In this document: one piece after another, positions 1 to 7,223 of the stretch
How the letters are laid out: each line of letters starts with the position of its first letter
How positions within the stretch are numbered: the stretch's first letter is position 1
Notes under the pieces: model-generated
The model's input: only the letters and a program-made list of their open reading frames with translations
What the model was told of the DNA's origin: nothing
Database searches by the model: none
Made by a program: the position numbers and the translations under genes
From: Sutterella sp. UBA4713
GTDB lineage: Bacteria; Pseudomonadota; Gammaproteobacteria; Burkholderiales; Burkholderiaceae_F
DNA: 12,204 nt
Assembly (NCBI GenBank): GCA_002404465.1
Contig: DHJT01000025.1
Location: forward strand, 4,008 to 16,211
Direction of reading: 5' to 3'

Positions 1-350
1 CCGTTTTCGGTGCCATCTTCTTAGATTCGAATTTTGAACAAGCCGAACGCGTTATCTTGCGTTTGTACGAGCCGATTTTGTCTGCCGGAGCAATTACGCC
101 CGAGCGCTTGAGTAAGGATGCGAAAACACGTCTTCAAGAAGCGCTTCAGGCTCGACATCTGGAACTTCCCGAATACGCGATTGTCGATAGTGAAGGGGCA
201 GCGCATGCGTTGACATTCCGTTGTGCTTGTCGAATCGGTCGACTGTCTATTTGCGAGTACGGATCGGGGACAAGCCGTCGCGCCGCCGAACAACAAGCAG
301 CCGCGAAAGCCTTAGATGCTTTGGAAAAGACATTAAGGAGTCATAGGTGA
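1..350 (+). CDS. rnc: Ribonuclease III, C-terminal part (5' end outside window)
   Basis: Ribonuclease III cleaves double-stranded RNA in rRNA precursors and structured mRNAs. The reading frame is open from base 3, giving 115 visible residues. The first ones (VFGAIFLDSNFEQAERVI) match the end of the catalytic domain, where the family has a GAIYLD-like motif. A double-stranded RNA-binding domain follows: DAKTRLQEALQ opens it, and the closing helix carries SRRAAEQQAAAKAL, the usual basic and alanine-rich signature. The C-terminus ends soon after this helix, as is normal. The N-terminal half with the main catalytic motif lies before the window. The TGA stop overlaps the ATG of era by one base, indicating translational coupling. 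The rnc-era-recO order is typical of proteobacteria. A later TTG at 57 would cut off the catalytic domain and is not the real start. Confidence 0.95.
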   Translation, partial: VFGAIFLDSNFEQAERVILRLYEPILSAGAITPERLSKDAKTRLQEALQARHLELPEYAIVDSEGAAHALTFRCACRIGRLSICEYGSGTSRRAAEQQAAAKALDALEKTLRSHR

Positions 351-1246
351 TGCTTGGCAAACCGGGTTTTCGATGTGGGTATGTGGCAGTTATTGGGCGA
401 CCGAATGTCGGTAAGTCGACACTTGTTAATGCCATTGTCGGGGAGAAAGTTTCCATAACGTCCAAAAAACCGCAAACGACACGCGATCGCGTACTCGGAG
501 TTGTCACCTACGAGGATGCGCAACTCGTGTTTGTCGACACGCCGGGCTTTCAATCTAAGTTCACTTCCGAACTCTTAAGACGAATGAACCGTTCCGTGCG
601 CGCGACTCTTGCCGATGTCGACGCCGTTCTCTTTGTGATTGATGCGGCCGCTTGGCGCCGTGAAGACGAGCAGGTATTGCGACTTTTAAATCCTGCGGCA
701 ACGAACGTGATTTTGGTTCTGAATAAAACCGACTTAGTCAAAGACAAAACGGAACTTTTACCACGCATCGCACAAATCAGTGCAAAGTTTCCTTTTGCTT
801 CCGTTATCCCTGTCAGTGCACAAAAGGGACGGCAATTGACAGATGTCGTAGACGAAATAAAAAAACTTCTTCCTGAGTCGGTGCCGTATTTCGATCCGGA
901 TTTGTACACGGATAAATCACCGCGTTACCTCGCCGCAGAAACAATTCGTGAAAAAGCGTTTCGTCTTTTGGGTGATGAACTTCCTTACGGTGTAGCCGTT
1001 GCCGTCGATCGTTGGGTCGAAGATGAGAAAAGTGCGCAAATCGATGCCACGCTTTATGTCGATCGCGAAAGTCACAAACCGATTGTCATCGGACAGAACG
1101 GAGCCAAGCTTCGGGAAATTTCACGCTTGGCACGCGCCGATATCGTCGAGCTTCTCGGCAAGCCCGTGCATTTGCAAGTCTGGGTTCGGGTGCGACGCGG
1201 TTGGAGTGACGATGCGAAAGTTTTAAAGAGTCTCGGGTATGACTAA
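350..1246 (+). CDS. era: GTPase Era, 16S rRNA maturation / 30S assembly
   Basis: Era is an essential GTPase that binds the 3' end of 16S rRNA and acts in 30S subunit maturation. Counting from ATG 350 (298 residues, normal for Era), the G1 loop GRPNVGKS is at 16-23, the TTRDR switch region near 43-47, G3 DTPG at 63-66, G4 NKTD at 125-128 and a G5-like VSAQ at 155-158. The C-terminal KH domain shows PIVIGQNGAKLREI around 244-257 and ends in the usual WVRVRRGW. AAGGAG at 335-340 serves as ribosome binding site. It sits 9 bases before ATG 350 and 6 before a GTG at 347, so the protein may start one residue earlier. It overlaps rnc by one base and recO by eight, consistent with an operon. Confidence 0.97.
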   Translation: MLGKPGFRCGYVAVIGRPNVGKSTLVNAIVGEKVSITSKKPQTTRDRVLGVVTYEDAQLVFVDTPGFQSKFTSELLRRMNRSVRATLADVDAVLFVIDAAAWRREDEQVLRLLNPAATNVILVLNKTDLVKDKTELLPRIAQISAKFPFASVIPVSAQKGRQLTDVVDEIKKLLPESVPYFDPDLYTDKSPRYLAAETIREKAFRLLGDELPYGVAVAVDRWVEDEKSAQIDATLYVDRESHKPIVIGQNGAKLREISRLARADIVELLGKPVHLQVWVRVRRGWSDDAKVLKSLGYD

Positions 1247-2066
1247 TCTGCGTCGAAGCGGTGACGAGTTTTTGCCCGAGACCATCGCAGACTCTGCTCT
1301 CGTAGCGCCTTTGGTACGCTATGCGACTAAAAATCCGGGACAGTATATCAGCGTCAAAAACGAGCCGGCTTTTGTGTTAACGACATGGCCTTGGCGGGAA
1401 ACGAGTCTGATTGTTTCGTTTTTTACACGACGGTACGGACGAATGACGGCTGTGGCTCGCGGAGCCAAAAGGCCGGCCGGGCGTTTTCGCGGTCTGATAG
1501 ATCCTTTCTTGCCGCTTTTGGTTAACTTTTCCGGACGCGGGGAAGTGAAAACGCTAACCGGCGCCCGTTGGATGGGCGGTCTTTCCCCTATTACGGGCGA
1601 GGGACTCATTACGGCGTTTTATTTAAATGAGTTGGTATTTCGTCTATGCCCGGCAGAAGTCGCACAAACCGAACTTTTTGATGCGTACACCCGAACGCTT
1701 TCGATAATTGCTCGCGGTGATTGCCTTCATGCCGAATGTGCAATGCGTGAGTTTGAGGTGGATTTGTTGCGTCTTTGTGGTTGGGGACAGCAACTGCCGG
1801 ACGGATCAGACGGATTTGACGGACTCGTGCGTGACGGAGAAATCATTCAGTCGCGAGAGACGGCGGCAGAAAGTCAGGAAAAAGTCTTTACTCCCGAGGC
1901 CGTTCGTGCCGTTTTAACACGGGATTTTTCCGACGTGTCGCATCTGAAGGAAGCGCGCGAAATCTTAAGAAAAATCATTGAGTTTTACGCTTTAGGGGGA
2001 CGCACACTGTCCTCTCGCCGAACACTGGCTAAGTGGCGTCAATTTTCCAAACAAGGAGCGTTATGA
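1239..2066 (+). CDS. recO: DNA repair protein RecO
   Basis: RecO helps load RecA onto SSB-coated single-stranded DNA in the RecFOR pathway. The recognisable core begins at about residue 39 with SVKNEPAFVLTTWPWRETSLIVSFFT, followed by YGRMTAVARGAKRP, the N-terminal OB-fold signature. The helical C-terminal domain includes MREFEVDLLRLCGWG, matching the family's FE..LL...G pattern. At 275 residues it is longer than the usual roughly 240, because about 38 residues precede the core. The ATG at 1239 lies eight bases inside era and has a weak GAG-type ribosome binding site upstream. A start nearer the core cannot be excluded. The stop overlaps nagZ as ATGA. Identity is secure; the start is less so. 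Confidence 0.92.
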   Translation: MTNLRRSGDEFLPETIADSALVAPLVRYATKNPGQYISVKNEPAFVLTTWPWRETSLIVSFFTRRYGRMTAVARGAKRPAGRFRGLIDPFLPLLVNFSGRGEVKTLTGARWMGGLSPITGEGLITAFYLNELVFRLCPAEVAQTELFDAYTRTLSIIARGDCLHAECAMREFEVDLLRLCGWGQQLPDGSDGFDGLVRDGEIIQSRETAAESQEKVFTPEAVRAVLTRDFSDVSHLKEAREILRKIIEFYALGGRTLSSRRTLAKWRQFSKQGAL

Positions 2067-3076
2067 TCGGACCGGTTGTCTGCGATATTGAAGGAAAGGA
2101 GCTCACCCCGACTGATAGACGGCGTCTTTTAATGCCGCTTGTCGGTATGGTGATTCTTTTCACACGCAACTACGAAAGTCGTGCACAATTGCGACGTTTG
2201 TGCGATGCCATTCACGCTGTAAAACCCGGACTTTTAATCGGAGTCGACCATGAAGGGGGTCGCGTGCAACGGTTTCGAGAGGGTTTTACACCGATACCTG
2301 CGATGCGCGAGTACGGAAAAGCGTATGCGCATGATCCCATTCAAGCTCTAAATGCCCTGAAAGCGGCTTGCTTTGTGCTTGCCTGTGAGCTGCGCGATTG
2401 CGGCGTCGATTTCACGTTCGCGCCCGTACTGGATTTGGATTGGAAAAAAAGTGCGATTATCGGCGAACGAAGCTTTGCTTCCGATTCCGAGACGGTGGCA
2501 ACGTTAGCTCGCGTTGCCTGCGATGGGTTCGCGCAAGCCGGCATGGCCAATTGTGCCAAGCACTTTCCCGGACACGGATTCGCGACAGCCGACAGTCACG
2601 TTACTCTTCCGGTTGACGACAGACAGGCTGATCAAATTCTTGATAATGACATAAAACCTTATCGTGCTTTAGCCGATGTATTAACCGGAGCCATGACGGC
2701 GCATGTACTTTACCCGGCACTTGATACGGTTCCTGCCTCGTTTTCATACAAGATTGCCACGGAACTTTTGCGCGACAAGGTCGGTTTTAAGGGCTTGCTC
2801 TTTTCCGATGACCTTTCGATGGCAGGAGCCAAAGCTGAAGGTGATATCCTTGTGCGTGCGCAAAAAGCCCTGGAGGCCGGATGCGATGCATTAATTGTCT
2901 GTAATGATCCCGAAGCGGTCGATGCGCTTTTGACGGGACTTGTCTGGGAAAAAACGGCATCTTTTGTTCGGCGCTTCGGTGGTATTGTTCCTAAAACGTG
3001 GCCGCTCAAATTCGGTGATTTGCGTGATAACGGAGCATACCGTCGTGCCCTTAATTGCATGACAAACGGTTTATAG
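2063..3076 (+). CDS. nagZ: Beta-N-acetylhexosaminidase NagZ (glycoside hydrolase family 3)
   Basis: NagZ removes N-acetylglucosamine from anhydro-muropeptides in the cytoplasm during peptidoglycan recycling, and in some bacteria influences AmpC induction. With ATG 2063 the protein has 337 residues, normal for the family. VDHEGGRVQRFR is at 61-72, KHFPGHG at 166-172 with the mobile-loop His at 179 (DSH), and FSDDLSM at 247-253 holding the likely nucleophile Asp249. There is no signal peptide, consistent with cytoplasmic action. AAGGAG at 2053-2058 sits four bases before ATG 2063. A GTG at 2033 would add ten residues that do not look like the family and is rejected. The start overlaps the recO stop as ATGA. 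In many Burkholderiales pdxJ and acpS precede nagZ, but not here. Confidence 0.96.
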   Translation: MIGPVVCDIEGKELTPTDRRRLLMPLVGMVILFTRNYESRAQLRRLCDAIHAVKPGLLIGVDHEGGRVQRFREGFTPIPAMREYGKAYAHDPIQALNALKAACFVLACELRDCGVDFTFAPVLDLDWKKSAIIGERSFASDSETVATLARVACDGFAQAGMANCAKHFPGHGFATADSHVTLPVDDRQADQILDNDIKPYRALADVLTGAMTAHVLYPALDTVPASFSYKIATELLRDKVGFKGLLFSDDLSMAGAKAEGDILVRAQKALEAGCDALIVCNDPEAVDALLTGLVWEKTASFVRRFGGIVPKTWPLKFGDLRDNGAYRRALNCMTNGL

Positions 3077-3100
3077 TGGCATTTTCCTCAGGGATAAAAA

Positions 3101-4288
3101 ATGATTATCGAATCGCTACTGGATACGGACCTTTACAAGTTCACAATGATGCAAAGCGTTTTGCATCAATTCCCCGGAGCCAAAGTGACATATAAATTTA
3201 AGTGTCGTACGCCCGGTGTGGATTTATCGCCCCTTGCCGGTCAAATTCGAAGTGAAATCGAACACTTATGCTCGTTGCGTTGCTCCGATGAGGACTTGGC
3301 GTACTTGTCGACACTGCGCTTTATGAAAAGCGACTTTATCGACTTTTTAAGCGTTTTCCATCTGAAAACAAAGTATGTGAAAGTCGAGAAAACCGATAAA
3401 AGTGAATGTGGATTAGCCGTCACTGTTGCCGGTCCCTGGTTGCATACAATTTTGTTTGAAATCCCGATTCTTGCCATTATTAGTGAACTGTATTTCCGGC
3501 GTCTTGGCGTTGAAGTTTCTCATGAGGAGGGCATTCGTCGATTGGACGCAAAGGTGGCCATGATACAGGCCGAACCCGATCATGAAGATTTTCACTTGAG
3601 CGACTTCGGGACGCGTCGCCGTTTTTCTCGAGACTGGCAGGGCGTTGTGTTAAAACGTTTGATTCAAACGCTTCCGAGCCATATTTTTTCAGGCACGAGC
3701 AATGTTTTGTTTGCCAAGGAATTGAACCTTATACCGATGGGAACGATGGCGCATGAGTACTTGCAGGCGGCTCAGGCCTTAGGTCCCCGTCTTCGCGACA
3801 GCCAGAAGTTTGCATTTGAATCTTGGGCTAAGGAATACCGCGGCGACCTGGGGATAGCGCTTTCGGACGTGTACGGATTAAAGCCTTTCCTAAAAGACTT
3901 TGATATGTATTTTTGCAAGCTTTTTGACGGCGTGCGCCATGATTCGGGAGATCCCTTTGCTTGGGGCGAGTCGATTATCGAGCATTACAGGAAAAATAAG
4001 TGCGATCCGGCGAGCAAAACGCTGATTTTCTCAGATGCACTGACAATCCCGCTGGCTCTCGAACTGTACAGACGCTTTCACAAGCGCATCAAGCTCGGAT
4101 TCGGCATCGGCACAAATTTAACGAACGACGTCGGTGTCGAGCCTCTTAACATCGTCATGAAGATGGTGAGCGCTAACGGATGCCCTGTGGCGAAGATTTC
4201 CGATTCTCCGGGAAAGGGCATGTGCGAGGATCCGACCTATTTGGCGTACTTGCGTCAGGTCTTTGGAATTGAGGCGCCGAAATCGTGA
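3101..4288 (+). CDS. pncB: Nicotinate phosphoribosyltransferase
   Basis: This enzyme joins nicotinate to phosphoribosyl pyrophosphate, with ATP, to give nicotinate mononucleotide in the Preiss-Handler route of NAD salvage. It has 395 residues, close to the E. coli-type enzyme. Visible signatures are LLDTDLYKFTMMQ near the N-terminus, DFGTRRRFS around 168-176, SGTSNVLFAKEL near 197-208, and GTMAHEYLQ with His218, which fits the His that is phosphorylated during catalysis. The phosphate-binding VRHDSGDPFAWGE is also present. The gap to nagZ is 24 bases and contains AGGGA before ATG, with no terminator, so it likely shares the upstream transcript. Its stop overlaps endA by four bases (GTGA). Only salvage is visible here; de novo NAD genes are not in view. 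Confidence 0.96.
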   Translation: MIIESLLDTDLYKFTMMQSVLHQFPGAKVTYKFKCRTPGVDLSPLAGQIRSEIEHLCSLRCSDEDLAYLSTLRFMKSDFIDFLSVFHLKTKYVKVEKTDKSECGLAVTVAGPWLHTILFEIPILAIISELYFRRLGVEVSHEEGIRRLDAKVAMIQAEPDHEDFHLSDFGTRRRFSRDWQGVVLKRLIQTLPSHIFSGTSNVLFAKELNLIPMGTMAHEYLQAAQALGPRLRDSQKFAFESWAKEYRGDLGIALSDVYGLKPFLKDFDMYFCKLFDGVRHDSGDPFAWGESIIEHYRKNKCDPASKTLIFSDALTIPLALELYRRFHKRIKLGFGIGTNLTNDVGVEPLNIVMKMVSANGCPVAKISDSPGKGMCEDPTYLAYLRQVFGIEAPKS

Positions 4289-5040
4289 AGAAAGTTTTGG
4301 CGCTTTTTCTGACGCTTTCAGTCATTGTTTTAGGAACGCCGTCTTTTGCGAATCAGTCTCGGGGGAATACGACCCTCGAAAGCTATGTTCAAGCGAAGAA
4401 GACACTCGATCAACGCGTGTATTTTGATCACCGCGTGACGCTTTACTGCGGGGCCACGTATGACAAGCGTCGTACAGTGATGCTTCCGAAAGGGTTCAAA
4501 ACGCCGTCGGATAAAAAGCGGGCAAAGCGCGTGGAGTGGGAGCACGTCATTCCTGCTCAGTGGTTCGGGCGAGAATTCGATGCTTGGAAGTACGGTAGTT
4601 TCGAATGCACCGACGGATCGGGACGCGGACGGCAGTGTGCGGAGCGTGTCAGCCGTGAATTTCGCCTTATGCACGCGGATATGTACAACCTATTTCCGGC
4701 AATCGGAGCCGTCAATCGGATTCGTTCCAATTACCCGTACACGGAGTTCCCGAGTTTTATTCCGTCCACGTTCGGCTCCTGCCCGATGAAAGTCCATCGT
4801 AAGAAGGCCGAGCCGCCGCCTGCTGCTCGCGGGCAAATTGCTCGAGCTGCCCTTTACATGCAGTGGGCCTATCCGGAGCGCGTGAAATTATCCGAAAAAA
4901 TGACCAAATTGATGTTGCGTTGGAATGAAACGTATCCGGTTTCGGCTTGGGAGTGCTTAAGAGCCAAACGTATCGAGTCTTTGCAAGGGAACGAAAATCC
5001 TTTTGTTAAAGAGCCCTGTCGTAAGGCAAAAATCTGGTAA
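4285..5040 (+). CDS. endA: Exported endonuclease I family nuclease (EndA/NucM type)
   Basis: Members of this beta-beta-alpha metal nuclease family cut DNA, often also RNA, non-specifically in the periplasm or outside the cell. The 251-residue protein opens with a clear signal peptide: KK, then a hydrophobic stretch to about residue 17, with likely cleavage after SFA at 22. The core motif VEWEHVIPAQWFG (83-95) carries the presumed catalytic His87. DMYNLFPAIGAVNRIRSNY (132-150) supplies the Asn and Arg residues that bind metal and phosphate. Six cysteines after the signal peptide could form disulphides. Translation starts at GTG 4285, overlapping pncB as GTGA. Coupling to pncB suggests a role in scavenging nucleic acids or nucleotides, but that is inference. 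No terminator is evident in the 31 bases before the convergent cysE. Confidence 0.93.
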   Translation: MKKVLALFLTLSVIVLGTPSFANQSRGNTTLESYVQAKKTLDQRVYFDHRVTLYCGATYDKRRTVMLPKGFKTPSDKKRAKRVEWEHVIPAQWFGREFDAWKYGSFECTDGSGRGRQCAERVSREFRLMHADMYNLFPAIGAVNRIRSNYPYTEFPSFIPSTFGSCPMKVHRKKAEPPPAARGQIARAALYMQWAYPERVKLSEKMTKLMLRWNETYPVSAWECLRAKRIESLQGNENPFVKEPCRKAKIW

Positions 5041-5071
5041 TCCGGTGTCTGATGCAAGACGCAAGAACGCT

Positions 5072-5773
5072 TTAAGGGAAGGCTCCGTTCTTTTTTCGGA
5101 TTTCTTCGAGATTTTTTTTGAGTTGTTCAATTGTTTTGGCTTGATTGCGGACAAGCGTTTCTAAGCGGTTCAGCGATTCAGCGTACGGGTCTTTGTCACC
5201 GGGAACGACGCCGTATGCATTAAATCGGCTGTGATTTTTTGCGTCATCTTTTTTCTTGTGCACGGGACGCGCCGGAATACCGACGACCGTTGTGTTGGCT
5301 TGCACAGGGTTTAAAACAACAGCATTGGCGCCGACAATCGCGTTGTCTCCGACGGTAAACCCGCCGAGAACTTGCGCGCCGGCACCGATAACGACATTGC
5401 GACCTAAGGTTGGGTGGCGCTTTTCGCCTTTCCCGAACGATGTGCCGCCGAGTGTGACACCGTGATAAATCGTGCAGTCATCGCCCACTTCGGCCGTCTC
5501 TCCGATGACAAGTCCCGAACCGTGGTCAATAAAAACACGGCGGCCGATCTTTACGGCCGGGTGAATCTCGATTCCCGTAAGGAATCGAGAAACACCGCTG
5601 ACGAAACGAGCCGTAACGAACCAGTTTTTTTTGTGTAACCAATGCGCCAGACGATGAATCACGATAGCGTGAAATCCCGAGTAGCAAAGAACAACCTCCA
5701 AGGGACCTCGGGCGGCCGGATCTTTTTGACAAATATTGGAAACGTCCTCACGCAGGTTAGCAAAAAAAGCCAT
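5072..5773 (-). CDS. cysE: Serine O-acetyltransferase
   Basis: CysE makes O-acetylserine from serine and acetyl-CoA, the first step of cysteine synthesis. The 233-residue protein resembles the shorter family form: a reduced N-terminal helical part, then a left-handed beta-helix with hexapeptide repeats. Likely catalytic residues are Asp83 and His84 in IDHGSGLVIGETA and His120 in KRHP. YHGVTLGGTS (103-112) is also characteristic. After the beta-helix (ending near VVGIPARPV) comes a tail whose last 35 residues are predicted coiled coil from leucine spacing and charge. It ends in NGAFP rather than the terminal isoleucine that anchors CysE in cysteine synthase in enteric bacteria. It starts 12 bases after the cysK stop with AGAGAG as ribosome binding site, so both genes are one transcript. 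Confidence 0.95.
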   Translation of the reverse strand: MAFFANLREDVSNICQKDPAARGPLEVVLCYSGFHAIVIHRLAHWLHKKNWFVTARFVSGVSRFLTGIEIHPAVKIGRRVFIDHGSGLVIGETAEVGDDCTIYHGVTLGGTSFGKGEKRHPTLGRNVVIGAGAQVLGGFTVGDNAIVGANAVVLNPVQANTTVVGIPARPVHKKKDDAKNHSRFNAYGVVPGDKDPYAESLNRLETLVRNQAKTIEQLKKNLEEIRKKNGAFP

Positions 5774-5785
5774 GGCAACTCTCTT

Positions 5786-6721
5786 TTAGCGAGCGATAGA
5801 AAAGACCGGCATTGACAGATAGCGTTCACCTGTATCGGGAAGCAACACGACGATGGTCTTGCCGGCGTTTTCCGGTTTACGAGCAAGCTTTGTGGCGGCT
5901 GCTAAAGATGCTCCGGAACTGATGCCGACCAAAACGCCTTGGGTCTTGGCAATGTCTTTTGTCGCGGCAATGGCCTCTTCGTTTGTGACGGTCATGAATT
6001 CGTCAATAACAGACTGATCCAGATTCTCCGGGATAAAGTTTGCACCGATTCCTTGGATGCTATGCGGACCGGCATGCCCTTCGGTAATCAAGGGGGAGGA
6101 GGCCGGTTCCACAGCAACGATTTTGATCGTCGGCTTTTGGCTCTTTAAGTAGCGACCGACACCGGAAACGGTACCGCCCGTGCCGAAGCCGTCCACGAAA
6201 ATATCGACGGTCCCGTTTGTGTCGCGCCAGATTTCCGGACCCGTTGTGCGTTCGTGAGCCGCCGGATTGGCCGGATTGTCAAACTGACTGGGGACGAAAA
6301 CGTTCTGGATTGATTTTTTGAGCTCTTCTGTCTTCTCGAGTGTTCCCTTCATGCCTTTGGATCCCGGAGTCAGAACGATTTCCGCGCCGTATGCGGCAAT
6401 GAGCGCTCGCCGTTCCACGCTCATAGTTTCCGGCATCACAAGGATGGCACGGTACCCTTTAGCTGCGGCAATCGAGGCCAGAGCAATGCCGGTGTTGCCG
6501 CTCGTCGGTTCGACAATGACCGAGCCCGGCTTCAGGAGGCCGCGTGCCTCGGCGTCTTCAATCATTGAAAGTGCGGCACGGTCTTTTGTCGAACCCGACG
6601 GGTTAAAGTACTCGAGTTTGGCAACAACCTTAGCGGCAAGGTCAAATTTCTTTTCCCAACGGATAAGTCGCAGTAGGGGAGTTCCTCCGATAAGTTCCGT
6701 GACTGATTGCGCGATTTTCAT
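5786..6721 (-). CDS. cysK: Cysteine synthase A (O-acetylserine sulfhydrylase)
   Basis: This PLP enzyme replaces the acetyl group of O-acetylserine with sulfide to form cysteine. The 311-residue length is standard. The N-terminal IGGTPLLRL motif is followed by NPSGSTKDR with Lys46 as the PLP lysine; NPxxSVKDR is the more common version. TSGNTG is the substrate-binding loop, GFGTGGTVSG the phosphate cradle, and GISSGAS and PDTGERYLS close the active site. AAAGGA at 6729-6734 (complement) is a good ribosome binding site for ATG 6721. It is the first structural gene of the cysK-cysE operon and lies directly downstream of the attenuator-like leader at 6776-6950, so its expression is probably tied to cysteinyl-tRNA supply. 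CysM-type alternatives are less likely given the motifs and length. Confidence 0.95.
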   Translation of the reverse strand: MKIAQSVTELIGGTPLLRLIRWEKKFDLAAKVVAKLEYFNPSGSTKDRAALSMIEDAEARGLLKPGSVIVEPTSGNTGIALASIAAAKGYRAILVMPETMSVERRALIAAYGAEIVLTPGSKGMKGTLEKTEELKKSIQNVFVPSQFDNPANPAAHERTTGPEIWRDTNGTVDIFVDGFGTGGTVSGVGRYLKSQKPTIKIVAVEPASSPLITEGHAGPHSIQGIGANFIPENLDQSVIDEFMTVTNEEAIAATKDIAKTQGVLVGISSGASLAAATKLARKPENAGKTIVVLLPDTGERYLSMPVFSIAR

Positions 6722-6775
6722 TTTTTGTTCCTTTCATTCAAAGTTAAAAAATGGGGGCACGTGCGAAGAGGGTTT

Positions 6776-6808
6776 AAAAAAGCCTCGAAAGACACATGTC
6801 CCCGAGGC
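6776..6808 (-). terminator. Intrinsic terminator in the cysK leader (probable attenuator)
   Basis: Read on the - strand, GCCTCG (6808-6803) pairs with CGAGGC (6787-6782). An inner GGACA/TGTC-type extension fills most of the loop, and six T residues follow (6781-6776). It lies 54 bases before the cysK ATG with no obvious promoter between them, so transcripts reaching cysK must read through it. It is therefore best read as a regulated terminator. Confidence 0.85.
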
Positions 6809-6918
6809 GATTTTCAATTTGCTGCCGACGTTAGCGAATAAAACCGAACGCCCGCGCAAGTGCCGGGAGACACGACGGGAGTTGACAACATAGGCAGGGG
6901 ACTTGATAGTCTCCGCGC
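6798..6918 (-). promoter_or_regulatory. Candidate antiterminator / anti-antiterminator segments of a cysteine attenuator
   Basis: Three segments on the - strand transcript can pair in exclusive ways. Segment 1 is GGAGAC (6914-6909), extended 5' by GCGC. Segment 2 is GTCTCCCGGC (6871-6862). Segment 3 is GCCTCGGGGAC (6808-6798), which contains the 5' arm of the terminator. Segments 1 and 2 form a perfect 6-bp stem. Segments 2 and 3 form 9 pairs including one G-U, with a 1x2 internal loop, which would break the terminator. The Cys codons of the leader peptide lie between segments 1 and 2. A ribosome stalled at the first Cys codon would mask segment 1 and free segment 2 to pair with 3. Pairings were found by eye; energies were not computed. 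Confidence 0.65.
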
Positions 6919-6950
6919 TTCGTTTTCTCTGTCCGTTGGGTGTTTCTCAC
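6831..6950 (-). CDS. Cysteine-rich leader peptide of the cysK-cysE operon (candidate)
   Basis: This 39-codon ORF starts at GTG 6950 and ends at TAA 6833-6831. AAAGG at 6959-6963 (complement) sits eight bases before the GTG. The peptide is basic at first, then contains CLCCQLPSC: four cysteines within nine residues, encoded at 6896-6894, 6890-6888, 6887-6885 and 6872-6870. Cysteine is normally rare, and the cluster stands just upstream of a terminator in front of cysteine biosynthesis genes. This is the arrangement expected of a translation-sensed attenuator such as trpL or hisL. The frame stays open upstream to a TTG at 7028, but that codon falls in the -35 element of the likely promoter, favouring the shorter form. 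The peptide itself probably has no function beyond sensing. Confidence 0.7.
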   Translation of the reverse strand: MRNTQRTEKTKRGDYQVPCLCCQLPSCLPALARAFGFIR

Positions 6951-6999
6951 AGCACTTACCTTTCTTTTTCGGCGAAACCATATTCGCTTAACGGCACCT

Positions 7000-7028
7000 A
7001 GTGTAGGAGGCAATTCCCAGGAGTTCAA
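7000..7028 (-). promoter_or_regulatory. Probable sigma70 promoter for the cysK-cysE leader transcript
   Basis: On the - strand TTGAAC (7028-7023) and TACACT (7005-7000) are separated by exactly 17 bases. Each matches four of six consensus positions. The expected start near 6993 would give about 43 bases of leader before the GTG of the Cys-rich peptide. Found by eye; other A/T-rich boxes exist further upstream. Confidence 0.5.
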
Positions 7029-7168
7029 TAAGGTTTTTGTTTTTTCGCAACAAGCATTTTTACCTAGGTGAAAAAATTCAACTTCTTGCTGAGCCCTTTA
7101 TCTATGCGGCTTAAGGAAAGGAAATCGTCCAAATTGTTTTTTCGTTTTTTCAGATGTCGTGTATGATG

Positions 7169-7223
7169 CACTCCACGGACTTCGCCGTGGTATCGGTGAA
7201 TTGGTCAGAATCTTTTTGGAGTG
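7169..7223 (+). promoter_or_regulatory. Hairpin and possible ribosome-site sequestration before the Ala/Val-rich ORF
   Basis: CCACGG (7173-7178) and CCGTGG (7185-7190) form a perfect 6-bp hairpin with a six-base loop. Alternatively CACTCC (7169-7174) can pair with GGAGTG (7218-7223), which contains the GGAG ribosome binding site of the small ORF at 7231. The two pairings share bases 7173-7174 and so compete. A TATGAT box at 7162-7167 could be a -10 element, but no good -35 is spaced to it. If it is used, transcription would begin near 7174 and the second pairing would be lost. Confidence 0.3.

Noticed and set aside
2033..2062. GTG 2033 as the nagZ start
   Set aside because: The extra ten residues do not fit NagZ, and AAGGAG sits directly before ATG 2063.
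5041..5071. Terminator between convergent endA and cysE
   Set aside because: No stem with a T-run could be found in these 31 bases.
6318..6893. 191-codon ORF on the + strand
   Set aside because: It runs antisense to cysK and its leader, with no recognisable domain; the cysK frame clearly codes.
6831..7028. 65-codon form of the Cys-rich ORF starting at TTG 7028
   Set aside because: The TTG lies in the probable -35 element and has no ribosome site; the GTG 6950 form fits the promoter and has AAAGG upstream.
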